Shown here in pieces: positions 1 through 6,141 of a stretch of 6,297 bases of DNA (position 1 is its first letter; every line of letters begins with the position of its first letter). The stretch spans positions 1 through 6,297 of the forward strand of contig PLGA01000374.1 of the NCBI GenBank assembly GCA_003139735.1. Direction: 5' to 3'. The position numbers and the translations under genes were made by a program. The notes beneath the pieces are model-generated. The model did not search any database, was not told where the DNA came from, and saw nothing but the letters and a program-made list of their open reading frames with translations. The DNA is from Bryobacterales bacterium (GTDB lineage Bacteria; Acidobacteriota; Terriglobia; Bryobacterales; Bryobacteraceae).

Positions 1-205
1 GCGCGCACATTGGGTTCGTTCGGTTTTTCCAGCGGCAGAACCCTCGCCGGCTGCAATGCCGCTCCGGAATTCCGGCGAGACGACGTTTCGGGCGTTCGGC
101 GCAAGGCTCCCCCTCCAGCCTCAGGAATAGCATACGGCGTGGCACGGGTCCCAAGGCGAGGACGGCTAAGTGTCGGGGAATAGAGGGTTTGCCTTTGTGA
201 AATGA
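1..205. other. Left-edge region without a recognisable gene
   Basis: I see no gene here that I can name. Plus-strand frame 1 stays open from the edge to a TAG at 181-183, and a minus-strand frame is also open through most of the stretch (it would read ...RVLPLEKPNEPNVR near position 2). Neither has a good start with a ribosome binding site, neither resembles a family I know, and base composition at codon third positions does not separate them. The stretch could be the tail of a gene lying to the left, or transposase-associated non-coding DNA. Confidence 0.4.
43..79. repeat. 8-bp inverted repeat (CTCGCCGG / CCGGCGAG)
   Basis: The arm CTCGCCGG at 43-50 is matched by its exact reverse complement CCGGCGAG at 72-79, with 21 bases between them. 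A 12-bp palindrome, CCGGAATTCCGG (64-75), overlaps the right arm. In GC-rich DNA such repeats also arise by chance. It lies upstream of the transposase remnant, so a decayed REP-type hairpin is possible but not shown. Confidence 0.3.
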
Positions 206-475
206 GTGGTGATGGCGGAGGCGCTGGTGCGACAAGGCCCGATGGGGGGCGAGTGGCGCGAGTATCTGGGGGCGGCGAGCGGGACTGAGGAGTCGGAAGC
301 GATCCGAGGAAGCACGCATACCGGGCGTCCGCTCGGCGCGCCCGACTTCGTCGCAGCGTTGGAAAAGGCGCTGGGGCGTCGTCTGACGGCGCTCAAGGGT
401 GGGCGCCCGGCGGAAGGAGCGCGCGCGGCGAGCCAGCAAGCGTTGAGGTTTGGCAGGGGTGAAGGGCTGAAGGAG

Positions 476-501
476 GGGAACGTCCCGTCTGTCCCCGGTT
501 T
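476..501. repeat. REP-like half-site at the end of the transposase remnant
   Basis: The stretch reads GGGGAACGTCCC followed by GTCTGTCCCCGGTTT (487-501). A GTCTGTCCCC(GGTTT) string is a common half-site of the palindromic repeats that accompany RAYT genes (from general knowledge of these elements). GGGA/TCCC arms around ACG can form a small hairpin, and the outer GGGGA/TCCCC pair also. Here it is also read as the last codons of the remnant (NVPSVPG). No full second half is present downstream. Confidence 0.4.
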
Positions 502-505
502 AAGC

Positions 506-511
506 GATACT
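506..511 (+). promoter_or_regulatory. Possible -10 element for the GH16 gene
   Basis: GATACT matches the TATAAT consensus at four of six bases and lies 6 bases before the ATG at 518, so transcription from it would begin at about the start codon and give a leaderless mRNA. This would fit the lack of a usable Shine-Dalgarno site: GAGG at 513-516 is only one base from the ATG. I see no good -35. This is a weak, speculative call. Confidence 0.2.
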
Positions 512-517
512 TGAGGC

Positions 518-1342
518 ATGAAATCGTTAGTGAGTGTCTGCGCGCTGGCGTGGCTGCTGGCCTCGGCGGCGGCCGCGCAATCCTCCGAAGGGTGGAAGCT
601 GGTATGGTCCGATGAATTCGATAAGGACGGGCCTCCCGATCCCGCGAAGTGGAGCTACGAGACGGGTTTCGTACGGAACAACGAGCTGCAGTGGTATCAG
701 CCGGAGAATGCGTGGTGCGAAAAGGGCATGCTGATCATCGAAGGACGGCGGGAACAGAAGAAGAACCCGAACTTCGAAGCCGGCAACGCGAACTGGAAGA
801 ACAGCCGCGAATTCGCGGAGTACACGTCGGCGAGCATCAATACGCGCGGCAAAGCGAGCTGGAAGTACGGAAGGTTCGAGATGCGGGCGCGCATCGATAC
901 TCGGGCGGGGCTTTGGCCGGCGTTCTGGTCATTGGGCATAGAGGGGCGCTGGCCGAACAACGGCGAGGTAGACATCATGGAGTACTACAAGAATACGCTC
1001 TTGGCGAACCTGATTTGGGCGGGGCAGACTCCGGGCCGAACGGCGTCGTTTACGAAGCGGAAGCCGATTACGTCGTTCGCGGACCCGGACTGGTCGTCGA
1101 AATTCCACCTTTGGCGCATGGATTGGGACGAGAACCGGATCGTGATTACGGTGGATGGAGAAGTCCTGAACGATTCGGACCTGAACCAGGCGGCAAACCC
1201 GGATGGCAGCAACGGTTACCGGCAGGCGCAGTATATCCTGCTGAATTTGGCTATCGGCGGAAATGCGGGCGGCGACCCTTCAGCGACCAAATTCCCGGCG
1301 CGGTTCGAAGTGGACTACGTGCGGATCTATCAGAAGCAGTAG
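518..1342 (+). CDS. Secreted family 16 glycoside hydrolase (endo-beta-glucanase/galactanase type)
   Basis: A 274-residue single-domain GH16 enzyme that would cut beta-1,3/1,4-linked glucans or galactans inside the chain, with retention of configuration, outside the cytoplasm. Residues 1-20 are a signal peptide (MKS, hydrophobic core, cleavage after AAAA at Q21). The catalytic signature is EVDIME at 150-155: E150 is the expected nucleophile, D152 the assisting residue and E155 the acid/base. Other family marks are LVWSDEFD (28-35), NNELQWY (54-60), YGRFEMRARI (117-126), WPAFWSLG (133-140), FHLWRMDW (196-203), LLNLAIGGN (241-249) and a closing FEVDYVRIYQ (263-272). The length fits a lone catalytic domain with no carbohydrate-binding module. 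The ATG at 518 is the only start keeping the signal peptide, since TGA precedes it in frame at 512-514, but its ribosome binding site is poor. The segment after the active site reads ANLIWAG where laminarinases usually carry a T-[IV]-H strand, so the substrate cannot be named. It stands alone on this strand and converges with the esterase gene. Confidence 0.9.
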   Translation: MKSLVSVCALAWLLASAAAAQSSEGWKLVWSDEFDKDGPPDPAKWSYETGFVRNNELQWYQPENAWCEKGMLIIEGRREQKKNPNFEAGNANWKNSREFAEYTSASINTRGKASWKYGRFEMRARIDTRAGLWPAFWSLGIEGRWPNNGEVDIMEYYKNTLLANLIWAGQTPGRTASFTKRKPITSFADPDWSSKFHLWRMDWDENRIVITVDGEVLNDSDLNQAANPDGSNGYRQAQYILLNLAIGGNAGGDPSATKFPARFEVDYVRIYQKQ

Positions 1343-1367
1343 GGCGGCATCGGTTACCTTTAGTAAG
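1343..1367. other. Convergent intergenic gap without a clear terminator
   Basis: Only 25 bp separate the GH16 stop (TAG, 1340-1342) from the esterase stop (TGA on the minus strand, 1368-1370). A four-base stem TTAC/GTAA around CTTTA is the only hairpin I see, which is too weak for a normal intrinsic terminator. Transcripts from the two sides may therefore overlap. Confidence 0.5.
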
Positions 1368-3740
1368 TCAGCGCAGGTTCGCGCCCATCCACTTCAGGAT
1401 TTCATCCTGGGTCTTGGTGGGCAGGCGATTATAGTCCCAGGGGTCCTGAAGCTCCAGCTTGGCGGCGGAGCCATAGAGCGCGTAGACTTTTTTGGCCTGC
1501 TCGACGGCGGCTTTCACATCGGCTGGGGCGGCGTCGCGATCCAACTGCGGCTGCACGACGAGCACAGGGCGCGGCGCCACGAGGCCCAGCAATTCGGGAA
1601 AGTCGTAGGGGATCTGGTTCTCGTGGCCCACGAAGAAGCCGAGACGCGGGATGAGTGGATGCTCGTAACTGTAGCGGGCGATGCCGCCGGTTCCACGGGA
1701 AGCGACGTCGGTGCGCATGGGCGTGAATCCGCAGATGGAGACCACGCCTTTGACGCGGGGCTCGAGGGCCGCGGTATAGATGCCGACGGCGCCGCCCATG
1801 GAGTAACCGAATAAATAGATGCGCTGCGGATCGACCAGGCTATCCTTCTGTAGGGCGTCGATGGCGGTGCGGACGTCTTCCACCATTCTTCCCATCTGCG
1901 ACCAGTGCGGGTAGCGGTCGTAGAATGGACCGGTCTCGCTCATGCGGCTGCCGAAGCCGCTCTGGTCGAAGGCGAGGACGGCATAGCCGGCTTGGACCAA
2001 GGCGAGGATGGGGTGGAGGTCGTTGTGATAGACCCACATGTAGCCGAGCGGATAACTGTAGCCGTGAAGCCAGACGACGGTGGGCAGCTTGGCGCCTTCG
2101 GGCGTGTTGGCGGGATAGTAGAGGTCGCCACGTACGCCGGACCCGAAGCTGATGGGGCGCGAGGTGGTCTGGCCTTTCTGGGGCTCGAGCCAGCCAAAGG
2201 AATTACCACCGCGGTCGATGACCCAGTGGACGAGATCGGGCGTGACTTGCCCTGGGTTTCCGCGGGCGGCCGCCGGCAAGATTCCTCGACCGGCGGGAAG
2301 CGCGGCTGTTCCTCTGCCGGGGACGGCCCCGGGAGCGCCCCGGCCGCCGAGTAATCCGCGGCCGGCGGCGGGCGGCATCATGGATGGTTCGTCGCCGAGC
2401 ATCCAATTAACCGATTTACGGATTTGATCTGCCTTCTTCTCCCAGTCCGCGACGGAGCTATTGGCGGCGAGAAGGTCGTTCGAGGCGGGCGGATAATTTT
2501 TCAGATCGACGGTTTCCTTGCTGTTGGCGCGCCAGCGATCGAAGTCCCAGGGGAATAGAAACTGGTTGGTCCAAACGCGCGTGGAGCGGCCGAATTGAAT
2601 ATCCAGCCAGTCCAGGCAGGCTTCCTGGTCATTGGCGCCGTGAAAGCCGGGCACGCGTAGGATGCCCAGCCGGTTGGGCTGGCCGAGCAGCTTGTAAACT
2701 TTCAGGGCGGAATAGTAGGCTTGCTCATCGCCCCAGGAATTGGAGACCTCGTCATTCAAGCCGTATTCGAGCAATGCGGCGCGCGGCGCCATCATGGCTA
2801 CGAGGAGGTTGCCATCGATGGGGAGGCGGTCCTCGCGGCCGGAGAAGAAGCGGAGGCGCTGAACGAACCAAGTGGAGTAGCTGCGGGTGGTGCTCTCGAT
2901 GCCCTCGCCAAAGCCGCGCTCGCCGGCCTCGCGCCAGGGCAGGACGCCGCCCACGCCGGTGCTTCCGGCGATGACGGCGGCGATGCGCGTGTCCATGGCG
3001 GCGGCGATGGCGGCCATCTTGCCATCGCGAGAATAGCCGAACATGCCGACGCGCTGCATGTCGGCGCTAGGGATGGTTGCGAGATAATCGAGCACCAGGC
3101 CGGCGGCCCAGGCGCGCCGGGGCAGCAAGGCGAAATCATAATCGGGATAAAGCTGCGCGAGGGCGGCGGCGTCATCCATGCCGTCATTGCCGGCGTATCC
3201 GCAAGAGATGTAGCCGCGGCGAAGCAGCGACGGCGCCCAACCGCCGAGGTTGGGACTGATCAAGACCGGGAAGGGACCTTTGCCATCCGGAATCATCACC
3301 TGTACGCGCATGGTTCCCTTGTCGCCGGGGCCGAATTCCAGACGCACGTTGCGGACGAGGTAGCCTTTGCCGGGCGTCTCATCGAGGGGCACGACGCGAT
3401 CGAGCTTGGGCTTGGGCGGAAACGTGCCGAGATCGTATTTCTCAAAGAGTTGGCGGATCTCCGTGCGGCGGGATTGCCATTCGGCGGGCGTATGGACGGT
3501 CCTGCCGTCGAGGAAGCGCAACGGTTCGGGCAGGCCGTTGATGCGCGGCAGGGCATCGAAATCGGGCGGCAGCTCGCCGGTCTTTTGAAGCCACTGATCG
3601 AACGAGGGAACATCGGGCAGGATCTGCTGAAGCTTAGCCAGATACTCCCGCCGTTGTTCCGGCGTCATAGCCCGCGCCGGCCGCGAACCCGCCAAGCCCA
3701 ACAGCATGAGCAGCAGCGCAAAAGCAGTGTTTCGCGTCAT
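1368..3740 (-). CDS. Secreted two-domain esterase: CE15-like domain plus alpha/beta hydrolase
   Basis: A 790-residue exported protein with two alpha/beta-hydrolase domains. Residues 1-24 are a signal peptide (cleavage after ARA). Residues about 45-450 resemble carbohydrate esterase family 15, whose members cut esters between glucuronic acid of xylan and lignin alcohols: LPEPLRFLDG then EWQSRRTEI and LFEKYDLG at the start, nucleophile elbow GYSRDGK (235-241, S237; the family has GCSRxGK, with Arg and Lys kept), and H367 in PGFHG. The usual Glu after the elbow (ESGxGG) is lost (STGVGG, 260-265); D330 or E331 after a later strand may replace it. Residues 453-497 form a Gly/Arg/Pro/Ala-rich linker with GRG repeats. 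Residues about 500-790 are a second hydrolase: oxyanion WLHG (557-560), elbow GYSMGG (645-650, S647), acid candidates D734/D736, but no His in the last 80 residues. The start has a good GGAGG site, and the gene is 13 bp behind the GH106-like gene, so the two are probably co-transcribed. The ester cut is not known. CE15 membership is likely but not certain, because acetylxylan esterase-like proteins share these motifs. Confidence 0.82.
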   Translation of the reverse strand: MTRNTAFALLLMLLGLAGSRPARAMTPEQRREYLAKLQQILPDVPSFDQWLQKTGELPPDFDALPRINGLPEPLRFLDGRTVHTPAEWQSRRTEIRQLFEKYDLGTFPPKPKLDRVVPLDETPGKGYLVRNVRLEFGPGDKGTMRVQVMIPDGKGPFPVLISPNLGGWAPSLLRRGYISCGYAGNDGMDDAAALAQLYPDYDFALLPRRAWAAGLVLDYLATIPSADMQRVGMFGYSRDGKMAAIAAAMDTRIAAVIAGSTGVGGVLPWREAGERGFGEGIESTTRSYSTWFVQRLRFFSGREDRLPIDGNLLVAMMAPRAALLEYGLNDEVSNSWGDEQAYYSALKVYKLLGQPNRLGILRVPGFHGANDQEACLDWLDIQFGRSTRVWTNQFLFPWDFDRWRANSKETVDLKNYPPASNDLLAANSSVADWEKKADQIRKSVNWMLGDEPSMMPPAAGRGLLGGRGAPGAVPGRGTAALPAGRGILPAAARGNPGQVTPDLVHWVIDRGGNSFGWLEPQKGQTTSRPISFGSGVRGDLYYPANTPEGAKLPTVVWLHGYSYPLGYMWVYHNDLHPILALVQAGYAVLAFDQSGFGSRMSETGPFYDRYPHWSQMGRMVEDVRTAIDALQKDSLVDPQRIYLFGYSMGGAVGIYTAALEPRVKGVVSICGFTPMRTDVASRGTGGIARYSYEHPLIPRLGFFVGHENQIPYDFPELLGLVAPRPVLVVQPQLDRDAAPADVKAAVEQAKKVYALYGSAAKLELQDPWDYNRLPTKTQDEILKWMGANLR

Positions 3741-3748
3741 GAACCTTG

Positions 3749-3753
3749 CCTCC
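3749..3753 (-). promoter_or_regulatory. Ribosome binding site of the two-domain esterase
   Basis: GGAGG on the minus strand directly follows the TAG stop of the GH106-like gene (3754-3756) and is 8 bases from the esterase ATG (3738-3740). This supports the chosen start, and the close placement suggests translational coupling between the two genes. Confidence 0.8.
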
Positions 3754-6012
3754 CTATTCCTGAATGAAGAACCGCGACGACACCGCGGGCAGAACCAGAT
3801 GCACGGTGGTGACCGGCTGGCCGCCGGCTTCCGCCTGGGTGAACTCGGCGGCTTCCTGTCCGCCGGTGTGAGGATTCCAGATTCTCAAGTCCTTCTTGCC
3901 CCGCAACGCCACTTTCGTGTCTATGGCCGCGGAAGATGAGTTAGCGAAAAAGTAAATGTCGCGTCCGTTCTTGACTTTGTGGATGTAAGTCAAGGCGCCT
4001 TCGTATTCGTTACCGCGTCTGAGGAATCCTATGGGCTCCTGAATGTCGACATCGCGGAGGGGCAGCACCTGTTTCAAGGCGTAGTCGATGAGCCAGGGAT
4101 GCGTGTTAGGAAGAAACAGCGCCTGTCCGCCGGCTTTGTTCTTCTTGATGTAATACCAGAAGACATAGAAATTCAGACGGTCCTGGGCGCGCCGTACGTC
4201 GGCTTTCAAAGGCTCGCCGGGGGAGACGCCGAAGACATCGGCAATGGCCTGCTGCACTTCCTTATCCTTGCCAAATTCCGCGGACCGCGTGGGGAGCATC
4301 CCGGTGGCGATGACCGACCCTCCCTTGTCGTAGAACTCTTTGATTTTGGCCGCGGCGGCTGCAGAGAGGGTATCGCCGGCGGGCAGGAACAAGACGCTAT
4401 ACTCTTCGCGGTTCTCCGGGTTGTTGAGGATGAGTTTCTTCCCATCGACGATGCAGCGTTCGACCAGGACCTCCGGGTGCAGATAGGTATAGTCGACGCG
4501 GAGGCCGCGGAAGAGTGCCTCGCCGATGTCCTGGTAGTCCATGCCGAATGCGGGACCGCCCTCCCGCGCGTAAGCCGTTTCCATGATTTGGGGAGGCTGC
4601 TCGCCATCGGCGAGCGGGAACTGCACGCCGCCGACATTGTGATACTGGGCGTGCAGGGAGGCGATGGGATAAAGCACGGCGATGTCCGAGACGTGCTTCC
4701 CATGTTGGAGCAAATAACTCAGGCGGCCGACGTAATCGTTCAGCTCAGGGCGCTGGGGCTGGACGGTGCGGGCGGGAATCTGATAGTTGATCCCCATGGC
4801 AAACTGATCCATGGCCACCTGGAACGCGATTTTCGCGTCGAGGATGCGGTAGGCGGCGAAGGTTTCAGCCCTGGCGATGGGGTGGTCATAATTGAAGGCG
4901 GCCGAGGTGACAATCTTATAGGACGGATTCGACCGCCCGTACCACCAGATGTCATCCACGGTGGGCGCGGACTGATACTGAAAGACCTTCAACAGGTCGC
5001 CATTGAGGGGCGTAGGATTGAGAGGCTCCTCCTGATCGAGATGCCCGCCGAAGATCAGATGGTGGTCGGCGCACCAGTCATTCAATCGCTTGATGAAGTT
5101 GCGCCCAAACAGCTCGGCGCGGAATCCAAACAGCGCGTTGCGGGCGGCGGCGGTCTGCGGGCCGATGTCGTACCAGAGGGCCGGGTAATACTTCATCGGC
5201 GAATAACCGTACCTGGCTTGGAAGTAAGCGTTGAAATTCGGAGTCCACATGCGATCGGCATGATGCATGGAGGGCTCATCATAGAAAGTCTGCTTGATGA
5301 GATTCCCGAAATAGGCGCCGAAGTTATCCTGGTACTTCTGGTACGTCATGGAGATGAAGGTACTCATCGCCGTTTCATCCAGATAGTCCACCACGCGAGC
5401 GGCGCCTCCGGTGAGATAGAAGGCCATGGCTTTCCAGTCACCGCCGGGCGCCTGGCAGACCAGGCGGTCTCCGGTCTTGCGGTCACTCACATCCACCAAC
5501 TCGAATGTGTCCCGGTTCATCATTACGGCGCCGATGTAGATGCCGCGAGGAATCGCCAGCTCGACGCTCGCCGGCCCGGTGACGTCTTTCTCGGTCATGT
5601 TGAGGTTCTTGGCGACATACTGAGGGAACTGGGCTGCCAACTGTCCACCGACTGTGCCAGTGGGAAACGAGTAGTCGTCATACAGAATGACTTCGAGTCC
5701 CTGTTTCTTGGCTTCTTCGAGCGCCACCTTATATAGGCGGAAGTAGTCGTCGCTGAGGAACGCGACGCCCTGGCCGTTCTGCGGGCGGCCGCCGGCCTCG
5801 ATGAAGAAGCCGCCGTAATTCAGCTTGGCCATTTCCCGAATGCCGGAGAGGACGTCGTTTTCGTTCAAGGTGGCCAAGTTGAAGTTCCACATGGCGTGTC
5901 CGCGGTACTCCGCCGGAGGGGCCTTGAAGATTGCGGGATCGAAGGGGCCGGCGGCATTCTGGGCCGATAAGCCAGCCGCCAGGAGAACGAGGGAAACGGC
6001 CAACCGTGACAT
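3754..6012 (-). CDS. Secreted GH106-like glycoside hydrolase (probable alpha-L-rhamnosidase type)
   Basis: A 752-residue exported protein. Residues 1-17 form a signal peptide (MSRL, hydrophobic core, cleavage near LSA|Q). Residues about 35-430 look like a TIM barrel of the GH106 type: MWNFN (41-45), the IREMAKLNYGGFFIEAGG helix-strand (58-75), EVILYDDYSFPTGTVGG (107-123, like the YDE..YPSG.AGG segment of GH106), FYDEPSM (243-249) and GGHLDQEE (322-329), then AMDQFAMGIN (400-409). Residues about 430-600 are a Rossmann-like domain (HVSDIAVLYP, then VLFLPAGDTLS and GGSVIATG), as found after the barrel in GH106 and GH42-like enzymes. The end carries YIHKV, DIYFFANSS and LRIWNPHTG and closes in LVLPAVSSRFFIQ, a beta domain. 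GH106 enzymes remove alpha-L-rhamnose from pectins and glycosides, but most are about 1,000 residues or longer with an extra sugar-binding sandwich domain, which is absent here. D245/E246, E328/E329 and E383 are candidate catalytic acids that I cannot map with confidence. It is the first gene of an operon with the esterase downstream. Family placement rests on motif resemblance. Confidence 0.75.
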   Translation of the reverse strand: MSRLAVSLVLLAAGLSAQNAAGPFDPAIFKAPPAEYRGHAMWNFNLATLNENDVLSGIREMAKLNYGGFFIEAGGRPQNGQGVAFLSDDYFRLYKVALEEAKKQGLEVILYDDYSFPTGTVGGQLAAQFPQYVAKNLNMTEKDVTGPASVELAIPRGIYIGAVMMNRDTFELVDVSDRKTGDRLVCQAPGGDWKAMAFYLTGGAARVVDYLDETAMSTFISMTYQKYQDNFGAYFGNLIKQTFYDEPSMHHADRMWTPNFNAYFQARYGYSPMKYYPALWYDIGPQTAAARNALFGFRAELFGRNFIKRLNDWCADHHLIFGGHLDQEEPLNPTPLNGDLLKVFQYQSAPTVDDIWWYGRSNPSYKIVTSAAFNYDHPIARAETFAAYRILDAKIAFQVAMDQFAMGINYQIPARTVQPQRPELNDYVGRLSYLLQHGKHVSDIAVLYPIASLHAQYHNVGGVQFPLADGEQPPQIMETAYAREGGPAFGMDYQDIGEALFRGLRVDYTYLHPEVLVERCIVDGKKLILNNPENREEYSVLFLPAGDTLSAAAAAKIKEFYDKGGSVIATGMLPTRSAEFGKDKEVQQAIADVFGVSPGEPLKADVRRAQDRLNFYVFWYYIKKNKAGGQALFLPNTHPWLIDYALKQVLPLRDVDIQEPIGFLRRGNEYEGALTYIHKVKNGRDIYFFANSSSAAIDTKVALRGKKDLRIWNPHTGGQEAAEFTQAEAGGQPVTTVHLVLPAVSSRFFIQE

Positions 6013-6014
6013 TG

Positions 6015-6047
6015 GCTACACTCCTTTTTCCGTCGAACAAGTGTAGC
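6015..6047. repeat. 8-bp inverted repeat in the leader of the GH106-like gene
   Basis: GCTACACT at 6015-6022 is matched by its exact reverse complement AGTGTAGC at 6040-6047, with 17 bases between them. In the minus-strand mRNA this would be a stem-loop ending 2 bases before the start codon, with most of the Shine-Dalgarno site in the loop and its last two bases in the stem. It could be a regulator's operator or an RNA hairpin that tempers translation; nothing here decides which. The upstream arm also contains TACACT (6045-6040 on the minus strand), a weak -10-like sequence. Confidence 0.5.
6021..6026 (-). promoter_or_regulatory. Ribosome binding site of the GH106-like gene
   Basis: AAGGAG on the minus strand lies 8 bases upstream of the ATG (6010-6012), an ideal spacing. 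It fixes the start, which also gives a proper signal peptide. Confidence 0.82.
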
Positions 6048-6089
6048 AAATGTACGGTTGCAGCGAGTCGCCGGGAGGGCGAGAAAAGA

Positions 6090-6110
6090 GGGCGAGGCAG
6101 TGCCTCGCCC
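6090..6110. repeat. 21-bp perfect palindrome, REP-like
   Basis: GGGCGAGGCA and TGCCTCGCCC are exact reverse complements around a single central base; as a hairpin this is a 9-bp GC-rich stem with a 3-base loop. With its flank (minus strand GTAGGGGCGAGGC...) it resembles palindromes of the type scattered between genes in many genomes and linked with RAYT transposases. Read on the minus strand the hairpin is followed by TCTTTTCT, so it could also act as an intrinsic terminator or attenuator ahead of the GH106-like gene, shielding it from antisense transcripts. Which role holds cannot be settled from one copy. Confidence 0.6.
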
Positions 6111-6121
6111 CTACGAGTTTG

Positions 6122-6127
6122 TATACT
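6122..6127 (+). promoter_or_regulatory. Candidate -10 element for the FRG-domain gene
   Basis: TATACT matches TATAAT at five of six bases. Transcription would begin near 6134, only about 8 bases before the first ATG (6142). No clear -35 is seen; its expected place (about 6099-6104) lies within the palindrome. Confidence 0.35.
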
Positions 6128-6141
6128 GGGCGAAGCGCGAT

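Larger units (their letters stand above)
206..514 (+). pseudogene. RAYT (IS200-like) transposase, C-terminal remnant
   Basis: The readable frame, about 102 codons, matches the C-terminal end of REP-associated tyrosine transposases of the long type. It shows WREYLG (a WREF/YL motif), then THTGRPLG, FVAALEKALGRRL and KGGRP, the usual order TGRPLG - FVxxLE - LGRxL - K.GRP, and it ends in a GNVPSVPG tail seen in acidobacterial relatives. The catalytic part, the HUH motif and the tyrosine that cuts REP DNA, should lie about 150-200 residues further upstream and is absent. An in-frame TGA sits at 203-205, and I could not find the missing part in any frame of 1-205. It is therefore a truncated, dead copy. 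The GTG at 206 is only the first possible start after that stop and has no convincing ribosome binding site. The stop at 512-514 lies 3 bases before the GH16 start, so the remnant now supplies that gene's upstream DNA. Confidence 0.72.

Noticed and set aside
2..141. A minus-strand frame running off the left edge, ending RVLPLEKPNEPNVR
   Set aside because: The protein-like tail drew attention, but there is no convincing start or ribosome binding site, the piece is short, and an equally open plus-strand frame overlaps it.
166..519. A 117-codon minus-strand frame opposite the transposase remnant
   Set aside because: The plus strand shows RAYT C-terminal motifs, while the minus frame is Pro/Ser/Arg-rich with no match to any family I know.
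1343..1367. A bidirectional terminator between the convergent genes
   Set aside because: The gap is 25 bp and has only a four-base stem without a T-tract.
649..1434. A 261-codon plus-strand frame overlapping the GH16 gene
   Set aside because: It is the +2 shadow of GH16, with Arg/Gly-rich composition and no known fold. It also runs past the GH16 stop into the esterase end.
1905..2354. A 149-codon plus-strand frame opposite the second esterase domain
   Set aside because: It is antisense to WLHG and neighbouring conserved segments and shows no features of its own.
2721..3767. A 348-codon plus-strand frame opposite the esterase gene
   Set aside because: It is antisense to the CE15-like domain, is rich in Gly, Ala and His as expected from a mirrored frame, and has no motif or plausible start.
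3979..5736. A 585-codon open frame on the plus strand opposite the GH106-like gene
   Set aside because: It lies wholly antisense to a gene with a signal peptide, a good ribosome binding site and family motifs. Its protein has no recognisable domain, and long antisense frames are common in GC-rich genes.
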